This document shows, piece after piece, positions 8,000 to 15,017 of a DNA stretch of 34,804 nt. Every line of letters starts with the position of its first letter. Within the stretch, counting starts at the first letter, position 1. Origin of the DNA: Oscillospiraceae bacterium (GTDB lineage Bacteria > Bacillota > Clostridia > Oscillospirales > Ruminococcaceae); NCBI GenBank assembly GCA_030523195.1, contig JAUNJC010000008.1:1-34804 (forward strand). The letters are read 5' to 3'. The notes beneath the pieces are model-generated. The model saw nothing but the letters and a program-made list of their open reading frames with translations. It was not told the DNA's origin and did not search any database. The position numbers and the translations under genes are program-made.

Positions 8000-8548
8000 A
8001 TGGATCAGAAAGAACTGGACGGAAAAAGTCTTGAAAACGCGAAGCGGTTGTTTGAAAGCGGAGAAATTGACACAATCGAAGTCGGTACCATAAACGGTTT
8101 GCAGGCGATTCATCGGGCATTATTTGAGGGATTGTATGATTTTGCCGGTGTGATTCGTACGAGGAACATTGCAAAGGGAAACTTTCGGTTTGCCAATATG
8201 CTCTATTTGAAAGAAGCTCTTGCTGTTATTGAGCATATGCCGGAGCATACTTTTGAAGAAATCATTGCAAAATATGTGGAAATGAACATTGCCCACCCTT
8301 TTATGGAGGGCAACGGCAGAAGCACAAGAATCTGGTTGGATCAGATGCTGAAAAAGAATCTTGGTGTGGTGGTGGATTGGAGTCAGATTGATAAAGTCCA
8401 GTACTTACAGGCGATGGAACGCAGTCCGGTCAATGATTTGGAGCTTCGCTTTCTGATTCAGCCGCATTTAACGTATAAGGTACAGGATAGAGAAGTGATT
8501 TTTAAAGGAATCGAACAGTCTTATTATTATGAGGGCTATGAAAAATAA
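8000..8548 (+). CDS. Fic-domain AMP transferase, class III (C-terminally autoinhibited)
   Basis: 182 residues. The Fic active-site motif [12 protein letters not shown] (99-110) is intact, with catalytic His99 and the phosphate-binding Asn105/Arg107. The upstream flap ([18 protein letters not shown]) is typical. The C-terminal helix carries SYYYEG (174-179), matching the inhibitory motif S/TxxxEG/N at the place used by class III Fic proteins such as NmFic; no separate antitoxin gene is needed. AMPylation of a host target such as gyrase is known for relatives, but the target here is unknown. It follows the par genes by 52 bp and may serve plasmid maintenance or stress growth control (inference). 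Confidence 0.9.
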   Translation: MDQKELDGKSLENAKRLFESGEIDTIEVGTINGLQAIHRALFEGLYDFAGVIRTRNIAKGNFRFANMLYLKEALAVIEHMPEHTFEEIIAKYVEMNIAHPFMEGNGRSTRIWLDQMLKKNLGVVVDWSQIDKVQYLQAMERSPVNDLELRFLIQPHLTYKVQDREVIFKGIEQSYYYEGYEK

Positions 8549-8642
8549 GGCATGTGAGCGGATAACATAAAACATAATAGATGGGACGGATTCGGAGACA
8601 ATGGGAATACTGGGAAATGTTTTTCAAGAAGGAGTGATTTTT

Positions 8643-8864
8643 ATGAGTACCAGAGAGATTGCTTATAGTATTTTTGAACAGCTTACAGAAGAGGAATTGC
8701 AAGGATTTATTGCCTTGTTTCGCAGAGCGTATCTGCCAAAAACAGAGGATAGAGAGTCCCGAAAAGAGGCGTTTGCACGGTTGGAGCAGATTTGCAGGCC
8801 GATGCCGGAGCTGGATGAAAAGAGGGAACTTGCAGAATACCGAGAGGAAAAATACGGAAAATGA
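8643..8864 (+). CDS. Antitoxin of the PIN toxin pair
   Basis: 73 residues: an N-terminal helical segment (MSTREIAYSIFEQLTEEELQ) and a charged C-terminal tail (ELDEKRELAEYREEKYGK), typical of Firmicutes antitoxins paired with PIN toxins. AAGGAGTG before the ATG at 8643 favours this start over the in-frame ATG at 8601. Its stop codon overlaps the toxin ATG (ATGA), a sign of translational coupling. Confidence 0.8.
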   Translation: MSTREIAYSIFEQLTEEELQGFIALFRRAYLPKTEDRESRKEAFARLEQICRPMPELDEKRELAEYREEKYGK

Positions 8865-9277
8865 AAATTTTAATAGATACCAATCTCTTGATAGATTATT
8901 TTTCAAAAAGACCTTTGTTCTTTGCAGATGCACGTACCATCCTCAAGCTTTGCATGGAAGAGCAGATAGACGGTTGTATTGCAGCACATTCTATCATGAA
9001 TGTATTTTATATTCTGCGAAAAGAACTGACGCTGGAAGAACGGCGAATCATTTTGCTTGACCTTTGCAAAATCGTTTCTGTCATTGGGATTGACCAGACT
9101 AAACTGGTTGCTGCTCTGGAAAATGAGGATTTTACAGATGTGGAGGACTGTTTGCAAATGGAATGTGCAAAGGAATTTGCAGCAGATTATATTGTGACAA
9201 GGAACATCAAGGATTTTCAGCACAGTGTCATTCCGCCAATCCTGCCAAGGGGTTTTTTAGAAAAAATAGGGAAATGA
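8861..9277 (+). CDS. PIN-domain toxin (VapC-like ribonuclease)
   Basis: 138 residues. MKILIDTNLLIDYF holds the first acidic residue (Asp6) and Asn8; FTDVEDCLQMECAKEFAADY and IVTRNIKDF provide the conserved acidic cluster (Asp93, Glu95, Asp96, Asp109) and the TRN..DF end of PIN domains. VapC-type toxins cleave tRNA or rRNA; the target here is unknown. With the preceding antitoxin it should act as an addiction module. Confidence 0.9.
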   Translation: MKILIDTNLLIDYFSKRPLFFADARTILKLCMEEQIDGCIAAHSIMNVFYILRKELTLEERRIILLDLCKIVSVIGIDQTKLVAALENEDFTDVEDCLQMECAKEFAADYIVTRNIKDFQHSVIPPILPRGFLEKIGK

Positions 9278-9365
9278 GCAGATGTGGCATTGTGATTGCA
9301 AGAATCATTCGTCAAGCCTTTCTGCAATTTCATAGAGACATCTTCTATGAAAAATATTTTCTTTG

Positions 9366-9397
9366 AAAAGTCAGCCTTTTTGTGCTGACTTTTTCTT
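9366..9397 (+). terminator. Terminator after the Fic/toxin-antitoxin genes
   Basis: AAAAGTCAGC / GCTGACTTTT perfect 10-bp stem followed by TTCTTTTT. Confidence 0.82.
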
Positions 9398-9475
9398 TTT
9401 GCACAAAAAGAAAAAGCAGAATTTGTGCAGTCATCCAAAAAAATATTTTTTTCTGCGAAAAAGGTGATAATCTGC

Positions 9476-9592
9476 ATGGAAAATTCGGCATATAAAGTGA
9501 GGGAAGAAAATGATTTTGTGGAATGGCAGCAAGTGTCTTTTGAAAAATGGGAAAGGTGCTTATCATCTGCAAAAGGCGGATTTCCAGAATAG
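9476..9592 (+). CDS. Small hypothetical ORF (38 aa)
   Basis: ATG at 9476 with AAGGTG upstream; 38 residues beginning MENSAYKVREEN, acidic and aromatic. Not recognised. It ends at the first arm of the putative oriT structure, so it may be chance or a small mobilisation-linked peptide. Confidence 0.3.
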   Translation: MENSAYKVREENDFVEWQQVSFEKWERCLSSAKGGFPE

Positions 9593-9674
9593 CAAGCACC
9601 GACATTTGTGGGACAAATGTCATCATCCGGTCAAAACCGGACGATGCTTGCTAGGGGAAATTCCCTAAGACCCC
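9591..9674 (+). other. Putative oriT: three-way-junction structure upstream of mobC
   Basis: Outer arms AGCAAGCA/TGCTTGCT (9591-9598 and 9645-9652) enclose two perfect hairpins: GACATTTGT/ACAAATGTC (9601-9621) and TCCGGT/ACCGGA (9626-9641). Directly after comes AGGGGAAATTCCCT with a CCCC tail. Nested inverted repeats just upstream of a MobC-type gene are the usual look of a transfer origin. The nick site cannot be named. Alternative: a structured RNA. Confidence 0.55.
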
Positions 9675-9751
9675 GATTGTCTGTCGGTAAATTTTTTATT
9701 TTTACCGCAGTAGGAGAAAGAAAAAAATAAAAGATGAAATGGGAGGACAGA

Positions 9752-10069
9752 ATGAAACAAAACAAAATTTATCATGTAAAGGTGCGTATGAAGGAGGAGA
9801 CGTATAGAAAGGTGAAACGAAAATGTGAGCTTGCACATTGCAGCAATCGCAGTGCTTATCTACGGCGGATGGCACTTTATGGGTTTGGTGTGGTGTTTCC
9901 AGACGAGCTGCTGAAAATCATACAGACAGCTGTCGGACAGGCTGTAAAAAATCTCCACCAGATTGTAATGCAGATGTATGCTGCAGATCCATTGTATCAG
10001 AAGGATGTGGAAGATTTAAAAAAGGAGATTGCGGAAATGAATCAGCAGCTCTGTGCTTTGGTATTGTAG
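9752..10069 (+). CDS. mobC: MobC-like relaxosome protein (ribbon-helix-helix)
   Basis: 105 residues. The N-terminal strand and helices (KIYHVKVRMKEETYRKVKRK, then HCSNRSAYLRRMALYG) are the RHH DNA-binding fold of MobC-type mobilisation proteins, followed by a helical tail (LLKIIQTAVGQAVKNLHQIV and a C-terminal coiled coil) typical of the family. GGGAGG 5-6 bases before the ATG at 9752 favours it over 9734. No relaxase gene follows, which is unusual because mobC normally precedes mobA; the relaxase would have to act in trans or be missing. Confidence 0.75.
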   Translation: MKQNKIYHVKVRMKEETYRKVKRKCELAHCSNRSAYLRRMALYGFGVVFPDELLKIIQTAVGQAVKNLHQIVMQMYAADPLYQKDVEDLKKEIAEMNQQLCALVL

Positions 10070-10130
10070 CTTGCTACCCTTCGATTTTGAAAGTGCAAAA
10101 AGTAAAATTGCGACAACATTGCAAATAGAA

Positions 10131-10172
10131 AACCGCTCGGAACGTGGGCGAATGGTTCCGGGCGGTTTTTTT
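10131..10172. terminator. Terminator between mobC and the converging small gene
   Basis: AACCGCTCGGAAC / GTTCCGGGCGGTT 13-bp stem with one wobble, T-run on the plus strand and A-rich flank before it, so probably bidirectional. Confidence 0.8.
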
Positions 10173-10174
10173 CT

Positions 10175-10294
10175 TTACGGCGGTTTTTGTTTTTGGTCTG
10201 GGATGGATTCGGTGGCAAAGCGGTATTCCATCCACCATGCCCGCACATCTGCCAACAGATTGGAAATTCGGTGCAGCTTGAAAAAAATTTTCAT
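10175..10294 (-). CDS. Small conserved-looking protein (39 aa)
   Basis: 39 residues beginning MKIFFKLHRISNLLADVRAW, amphipathic with two Trp. AGGGG lies eight bases before the ATG, and the start is 14 bases after the stop of the 116-aa gene, so the two form an operon. It ends right at the shared terminator. Not recognised. Confidence 0.5.
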   Translation of the reverse strand: MKIFFKLHRISNLLADVRAWWMEYRFATESIPDQKQKPP

Positions 10295-10308
10295 GACAGC
10301 GTCCCCTT

Positions 10309-10659
10309 TTAAGCGGCATCCTGTTGTGGTGTCATCTGGCAGGCGGCTTGTGTAATGGAATGTGGCTGTTTGGTTTGAGGATAGCGGTTCCACTTCTTGG
10401 ACTTTCGGAAGAGTGGGAGGTTGTACGTTTTTTCCAAGTCCTTGAGGTTGCGAAGCAGATGCTCTCGAATGGTTTGCTGCCGGAAATTTTTTTTTGTGTG
10501 AAACAGATTTTCGACTGCAACCCCATTTTTATATTCGTGATAAATGGAATTAGAGAAATATTTGACGGTAAACAAATAAACGTTCTCCGTCGGAAGGCTG
10601 ACAAAGAAATCCATCTGGTTCTTTCGGGTGTTGGTACAAAATACTTTTACTTGTTTCAT
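10309..10659 (-). CDS. Hypothetical plasmid protein (116 aa)
   Basis: 116 residues beginning MKQVKVFCTNTRKNQMDFFV, with an RxxxHLLRNLKDLEKTYNLP helical region and a Gln/Thr-rich tail. AAAGGA nine bases before the ATG. Its 5' region (about 10660-10885) is a near copy of that of the gene at 22339 (AAGAAAGGA...CCTTATGAAACA and the leader of the neighbouring array), so the two genes share an upstream cassette though their proteins differ after the first residues. Family not recognised. Confidence 0.65.
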   Translation of the reverse strand: MKQVKVFCTNTRKNQMDFFVSLPTENVYLFTVKYFSNSIYHEYKNGVAVENLFHTKKNFRQQTIREHLLRNLKDLEKTYNLPLFRKSKKWNRYPQTKQPHSITQAACQMTPQQDAA

Positions 10660-10814
10660 AAGGCAAATTCCTTTCTTGTTTGGGTTTTGTGGGTGATTTT
10701 GTTTTCTGATGGAGATACTGGAGCAATGAAACGAAATTCAAGTTTTTTCAAAATTTTTTCCTGGAAAAAGCATCTTTTTGAGCAAGAAAGAAAGGATTTT
10801 TTTGTAAAAATGGC
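10660..10814 (-). repeat. Duplicated array/gene intergenic region (copy 1)
   Basis: On the minus strand it runs from the array C promoter to the 10659 start codon and closely matches 22180-22338 on the plus strand: a TTTTTACAAAAAAATCCTTT block, a TTTTGAAAAAA block, TTGCTCCAGTATCTCCATCA and the ribosome-binding site. Confidence 0.7.
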
Positions 10815-10843
10815 TTGACAGTTGTGCAATTTTGTGATATACT
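10815..10843 (+). promoter_or_regulatory. Array C promoter
   Basis: TTGACA at 10815, 17 bp, TATACT at 10838, followed by the conserved leader and its ACGAT/ATCGT hairpin. Confidence 0.87.
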
Positions 10844-10878
10844 AACAAATACAGGGACGATTTTTTGTATCGTTTTCT

Positions 10879-11114
10879 TAACTACACCTTCTTCAAAATA
10901 GGAAAGGTCTGAAATTTTCCCTCCTGTGGAAATCACTGTTGGGTACAACTACACCCCCCTAAAATGAGGAGGGTCTGAAACTGCTGCCACAGATAACAGC
11001 GATAAGCCAGTTCAACTACACCCCCCTAAAATGGGGAGGGTCTGAAACATGCTCTCAGTATGAATGTGGAGATGGTAACAACTACACCCCACTAAAATGG
11101 ATGGGGTGTAGTTG
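10879..11114 (+). CRISPR. CRISPR mini-array C (3 spacers)
   Basis: Repeats at 10879-10915 (diverged, 37 nt), 10946-10981, 11013-11048 and a terminal copy at 11079-11114. Spacers are 30, 31 and 30 nt. The last repeat is a perfect fold-back: CAACTACACCCC at the 5' end and GGGGTGTAGTTG at the 3' end, followed by CTTTTTAC. Internal repeats end GGGTCTGAAAC as expected for Cas13d crRNA. Confidence 0.95.
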
Positions 11115-11143
11115 CTTTTTACAGCATGCAAAAATAAAAAAAT

Positions 11144-11177
11144 ACCGTCTGTCTTTTGGAGACAGGCGGCTTTTTTT
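11144..11177 (+). terminator. Terminator of CRISPR cassette C
   Basis: CCGTCTGTCT / AGACAGGCGG stem with one wobble and seven T. Confidence 0.85.
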
Positions 11178-11193
11178 ATGCCCAAATATCTGG

Positions 11194-11251
11194 CTTCTTG
11201 TGCTTTCTTCTTGTACTTCTAATGCAAATTTCTTATACTTCTTGTGCAAAT
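11194..11251 (+). repeat. Tail motif of cassette C
   Basis: Two near-tandem 21-22 bp units, TTCTTGTACTTCTAATGCAAA and TTCTTATACTTCTTGTGCAAA, preceded by GGCTTCTTGTGC. Confidence 0.75.
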
Positions 11252-11539
11252 AGAAATTTTTTTGAAAAAAGCTGAATCTCGTTTCATTGCTCCGGTATCT
11301 CTATCAGAAACAAACGAAATCCATTGACCCTGTTCCGAATCCTTCAGAAAAATCGGAATTTACAAAAAATTTTTGGAAAAACCTGAAATATGGGTTCGGT
11401 CTTCGGTATCTTTATCAGAACGTAAACAAGATTACGGAAAAGGAGAAGGATCGTATGATGCAGAGAGCACCGTAGTAATACCGTTTCGCTACCGTGAACA
11501 GAATGACATGAAAAAATAAAATGAAAAGGATGATTTTTT
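11252..11539 (+). other. Intergenic region before the VWA gene
   Basis: Contains two further copies of the TTGCTCCGGTATCTCTATCA element (about 11287 and, diverged, 11402) that also lies upstream of 10659 and 22339. An in-frame stretch of 62 codons across it is a by-product of this repeat. I see no clear promoter for the triad. Confidence 0.45.
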
Positions 11540-12379
11540 ATGGCAAATACAAAGGAAACTCCTGTAATTCAAAAGGGCGATGTAAGACTGAGCAGAAGTG
11601 TAGCAGCAATGAACAGTATCCATCAGCCTATTGTAGCAGTAGTGGACAATAGCGGTTCAATGTTAAGTGTGGAATCTGGAGAGACACGTTCTAACCTGAG
11701 GATTGCAGAGGCTATGATCAATGAAATTGGAACAGATACGAATTTACCTTTGATGGAACAACAGACCGTTGACTTCTGTGTTTTGAATTTTCATGACAGA
11801 GTGGAAGTCAAACAGAATTGGATACCACTTTCGCAGTATGAAAGAAATGTAAAATTAGAAAATGGCGGATGTACTTGTTTTTATGATGCTGTAGTGCAGT
11901 CGCTTTATGCGTGCAAGGCACTTTTTGAAAAGTATAAGGAAATTGGAATTTCCTGTAAGCGTCCACAGATTTACCTGTTTACAGACGGCTATCCAACCGA
12001 TAGTGAAAACGCGGAAGCAGCAAAACAGCTCTGTCAGCATTATCTGGAGGGGGAACATCCAAAATGCAGATTGCATGTGATTTTGCTGCCGGGAGCATCT
12101 GACAAAGCGGCAAAGGCGTTGTCCAAGGAAGTCCGTACTTATGCCATCAAGGACTGTCGACATGGCTTGCCGACGGCTTTGACTTTTATCAATTCCAGTA
12201 TCGTAACGTTTTCCAGCAATGCAGTTGGGAATCAATTTTCATTGCAGATGGATGCAAGGTATATGGTTCCTGCTGCTTCTCAAGGCATTGTGAATAAAAC
12301 AACGGGGACTGCTGCGGTGCAGGATACGCTGGATGTTGTTGAAAATGATGATACATATTCATTTACATCTTCTATTTAA
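11540..12379 (+). CDS. VWA-domain protein, TerY-like
   Basis: 279 residues. A von Willebrand A domain starts at about 30: IVAVVDNSGSM gives the MIDAS DxSxS (Asp36, Ser38, Ser40), GGCTCFYDAV the conserved Thr and YLFTDGYPTD the second Asp of the metal site. The C-terminal about 90 residues are not recognised. With the PP2C phosphatase and kinase downstream it forms the TerY-P triad described by comparative genomics in tellurite-resistance and stress or defence gene sets. Likely a metal-dependent scaffold whose state is set by phosphorylation. Confidence 0.88.
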   Translation: MANTKETPVIQKGDVRLSRSVAAMNSIHQPIVAVVDNSGSMLSVESGETRSNLRIAEAMINEIGTDTNLPLMEQQTVDFCVLNFHDRVEVKQNWIPLSQYERNVKLENGGCTCFYDAVVQSLYACKALFEKYKEIGISCKRPQIYLFTDGYPTDSENAEAAKQLCQHYLEGEHPKCRLHVILLPGASDKAAKALSKEVRTYAIKDCRHGLPTALTFINSSIVTFSSNAVGNQFSLQMDARYMVPAASQGIVNKTTGTAAVQDTLDVVENDDTYSFTSSI

Positions 12380-12400
12380 ATAAAATAACTATATACAAAT

Positions 12401-12447
12401 CGTAGAATCCCTTGTATACGATGTAGAAATATACAAGGGATTCTACG
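12401..12447 (+). promoter_or_regulatory. Perfect 18-bp intercistronic hairpin
   Basis: CGTAGAATCCCTTGTATA pairs perfectly with its complement at 12430-12447 around an 11-base loop, between the VWA and PP2C genes and just before the ribosome-binding site. No T-run follows; it may slow read-through, stabilise the upstream mRNA or serve as an operator. Confidence 0.75.
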
Positions 12448-12464
12448 AAAGAAAGGAAATTATT

Positions 12465-13517
12465 ATGCTGACATCATATCATTTTTCCATGACAGGAAGA
12501 GCACACATTCAAATGGGGAAGAAATGCCAAGACAGTTCTTCTGTAGTAGAAATTACACCGGCATGGAAAGCAGTCATTGCAGCAGACGGTGTTGGAAGCT
12601 GCGACCATGCGGATATTGCTTCTCAGATCGCAGTGGAAACCGTTAGTAAAGTGCTGAGAAAATCTTTTCCGGGTAATAAGGGAACGGATCGGGATTTCCA
12701 AAGTTTGATGTTAATTGCAGCACACACGGCGGCGAATGCAGTAGAAAGCTACATCAAAGAAAACGACCCTGAGAATGCAGAACAGTATCATACGACGTTG
12801 GCAATGGCACTTTGCAGCAGCAAAACTGCTTATTATCTGAATGTAGGAGATTCTGCAATCGTTGGGTTGGATGAAAATGGAAAATGGCATTCCATTACCC
12901 ATCCGGATAATGATGAAAAGGGAGGCGTTTATACGCTCTCATGGCGGGACCACTATCATGTTGGAAAGGTAAAATTTCAGCCAGTTTGTGTTCTTGCTTT
13001 GACAGATGGTGTTTACAACCGTTGTTTCCCGCATGCAATGAAGGGAGAACCCTATGAAATGGATGTTCCGTTACTCAACTTTTTTGTTAACTATGCATTT
13101 GGAATAGAAGATGCAAATGCCGAGGCGGATTCTGAAACGCAAAAGCAGAATATTCAGAAATTTTTTGCATCCGACGCATGCAGAGATATGACAGATGATC
13201 TTTCTATTGCAGCGGTCATCAACACACAGACTTTTTTGGAGGAGGATGATATTCCATTTGAAGTGGATTGGTTTCGGATATACTGGAAATCCTTACAAGC
13301 AACGCCATATGATGATGCAGTCAAACAAAAACAATTTGCATCATTCATACAGGAATATTATAACGATTTTACGGAGAAACAGGTAAAAGAATTTGCAGAG
13401 CAGTATATTCATCCAGTGGAAATACCTTCTGATACAAACGCAAATCAGGCAACTGTTGAAAAAGAAGAAAAGGAAATTAAAAAAGTGGAAATCCAAAAGC
13501 AGAGGAGATTGTTATGA
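12465..13517 (+). CDS. PP2C-family protein phosphatase
   Basis: 350 residues. Metal-site motifs in order: CQDS (Asp23), AADGVGSCDHAD (Asp41-Gly42), LALTDGVYN (Asp181-Gly182) and MTDDLSIAAVI (the final Asp pair). These are the signature acids of PPM/PP2C Ser/Thr phosphatases. The C-terminal about 90 residues are charged and probably non-catalytic. The stop overlaps the kinase start (ATGA), indicating coupling. It likely reverses the kinase's phosphorylation within the triad. Confidence 0.92.
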   Translation: MLTSYHFSMTGRAHIQMGKKCQDSSSVVEITPAWKAVIAADGVGSCDHADIASQIAVETVSKVLRKSFPGNKGTDRDFQSLMLIAAHTAANAVESYIKENDPENAEQYHTTLAMALCSSKTAYYLNVGDSAIVGLDENGKWHSITHPDNDEKGGVYTLSWRDHYHVGKVKFQPVCVLALTDGVYNRCFPHAMKGEPYEMDVPLLNFFVNYAFGIEDANAEADSETQKQNIQKFFASDACRDMTDDLSIAAVINTQTFLEEDDIPFEVDWFRIYWKSLQATPYDDAVKQKQFASFIQEYYNDFTEKQVKEFAEQYIHPVEIPSDTNANQATVEKEEKEIKKVEIQKQRRLL

Positions 13518-14590
13518 TTTTATATGAAAAGAATGGGCACTCTTATGAAATAACCGAACCGCCATTTAAAATTGGCGGAGAAGCAACGCTCCATGCAGTG
13601 ACGGGACATCCGGAATGGGTGGCAAAATGCTATAAACCAGAAAAATGCACACGAGAACGAGAAAATAAAGTTACCGTCATGTCAAAATTACAAGTGACAC
13701 GGTATTTCAAAGATTCTGTTGTTTTTCCATTGGTTCCATTGTATCAAGATGACAACTGTCATACTTTTGCAGGTTATCTCATGGAGCGTGTGCGAAATAT
13801 CACAGAACTGCAAGAAATTTACTTTGGGGATGACTTGAATCAGAAACAGAAGACAATCATTGCCATGAATCTCTGTGTGATGACCAATTTAGTACACAGT
13901 GCGGGTCAGGTAATCGGAGATTATAATCCGAAAAATATTGCATTGGACAAGGCAACAGGAATGGGAAAGCTAATTGATACAGATAGTTTCCATATCACAG
14001 TAAAAAGCAACAAAAATGGAAGCGTGAGAACGTTTCCGTGCAAAGTGGGAGTAGAAGCACTGATTGCACCAGAACTGCGGAAAAAGCTTTCCGATCAGCA
14101 TGCTGACCTAGAAACAGTACAGGGCGGTTCATTTACCAAAGAAACAGATCTTTATGCACTGGGTTTTCACATCTTTGCGTTGCTGATGGGCGGTGCTACA
14201 CCATACCGCAACTGTGTAGATATGGCGGCATTGGGAGATTCCAAGAATGTTTCCAGTGTCAATATTGACCAATTTGAAGCAGCTAAAAAAGGAGATTTTC
14301 TATTTGCAAAGCAGGTATTTGGAAAGAAGCTGCCAGAAGATGTTCCAGATTTCAATATTCTTTCCCCAGTGTTGCAGGAACTTTTCAAACGTTGCTTTAT
14401 AGATGGGGCGAAAAAACCAGAATGCCGTCCGCAGGCATCAGAATATTATTCGGCACTTTCTACTTATTATACAAAATTGAAAAAATGTTCCTGTGGACAG
14501 GAACATTATCTATGGGAAGGATATCATAAGCCATGTGAGTGGTGCCGAATCCAGCAATTTTATCAAAATAAAATAGGAACACCGGTTTAA
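13514..14590 (+). CDS. Protein kinase with C-terminal zinc ribbon (TerY-P triad)
   Basis: 358 residues. The N-lobe has WVAKCY with Lys38 as the ATP-binding lysine; the catalytic loop reads GDYNPKNI (Asp136, Asn141) and the metal-binding DFG position is DTDS (155-158). The C-terminal end CSCGQ...CEWC forms a Cys4 zinc ribbon as in the triad's known kinases. Overlaps the PP2C gene by four bases. Substrate unknown; the VWA protein is the obvious candidate. Confidence 0.9.
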   Translation: MILYEKNGHSYEITEPPFKIGGEATLHAVTGHPEWVAKCYKPEKCTRERENKVTVMSKLQVTRYFKDSVVFPLVPLYQDDNCHTFAGYLMERVRNITELQEIYFGDDLNQKQKTIIAMNLCVMTNLVHSAGQVIGDYNPKNIALDKATGMGKLIDTDSFHITVKSNKNGSVRTFPCKVGVEALIAPELRKKLSDQHADLETVQGGSFTKETDLYALGFHIFALLMGGATPYRNCVDMAALGDSKNVSSVNIDQFEAAKKGDFLFAKQVFGKKLPEDVPDFNILSPVLQELFKRCFIDGAKKPECRPQASEYYSALSTYYTKLKKCSCGQEHYLWEGYHKPCEWCRIQQFYQNKIGTPV

Positions 14591-14614
14591 TTATAAAAAC
14601 ATGATGGAAATAGT

Positions 14615-14643
14615 TTGACAGCTGTACAATTTTGTGCTATACT
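14615..14643 (+). promoter_or_regulatory. Array D promoter (intact)
   Basis: TTGACA at 14615, 17 bp, TATACT at 14638. The promoter is preserved although the array behind it has decayed. Confidence 0.82.
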
Positions 14644-14676
14644 AAAAATATAGAAAATCATTTTTGCACAGCTTCC

Positions 14677-14738
14677 TTACTATACTCCTCTAAATAGAGA
14701 GAGTCTAAAAGATCATATTGTATACCTCCTAAATTATG
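14677..14738 (+). CRISPR. Vestigial CRISPR array D
   Basis: One degenerate repeat at 14677-14711 (TTACTATACTCC...GAGTCTAAAAG) and a truncated second repeat (TATACCTCCTAAATTATG) only about 10 bases later, so no full spacer remains. The leader hairpin is also lost. Promoter, terminator and tail show that it once was a full cassette. Confidence 0.65.
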
Positions 14739-14739
14739 A

Positions 14740-14775
14740 AAGCCGTCTGTTTCCAAAAAACAGACGGCTTTTTTT
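14740..14775 (+). terminator. Terminator of cassette D
   Basis: AAGCCGTCTGTTT / AAACAGACGGCTT perfect stem followed by T-run. It separates the kinase gene from the cas13d operon. Confidence 0.85.
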
Positions 14776-14788
14776 GTTTAATCAATTA

Positions 14789-14847
14789 GCTTCTTGTGTT
14801 TTTCTCTTGTACTTCAAATGCAAATTTCTTGTACTTCTTGTGCAAAC
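14789..14847 (+). repeat. Tail motif of cassette D
   Basis: TCTTGTACTTCAAATGCAAA and TTCTTGTACTTCTTGTGCAAA; well preserved, about 80 bp before the cas13d operon promoter. Confidence 0.75.
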
Positions 14848-14929
14848 AAAAGATTTAAAAAATCCATCTGTGCTTTCTCTCCCATCGGCACCATGAACCA
14901 AAAAAATTGTAAAAAATTACATTTTTCTC

Positions 14930-14958
14930 TTTACTTTTGTGCATCATTGTGATAAAAT
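14930..14958 (+). promoter_or_regulatory. Promoter of the CARF/sigma-like/cas13d operon
   Basis: TTTACT at 14930, 17 bp, extended -10 TGATAAAAT (TAAAAT at 14953). Moderate match to the housekeeping consensus; not of the type used by the arrays. Confidence 0.6.
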
Positions 14959-15017
14959 ATCAGTAAGAAAATTGAATTTTATAAAAAATATACAGAATTA
15001 GAAAGGAATTTTCCCTT

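Noticed and set aside
11287-11475. 62-aa ORF with LRYLYQKQTKS
   Set aside because: It translates the duplicated GGTATCTCTATCAGAA element; a similar peptide appears at 22267 for the same reason.
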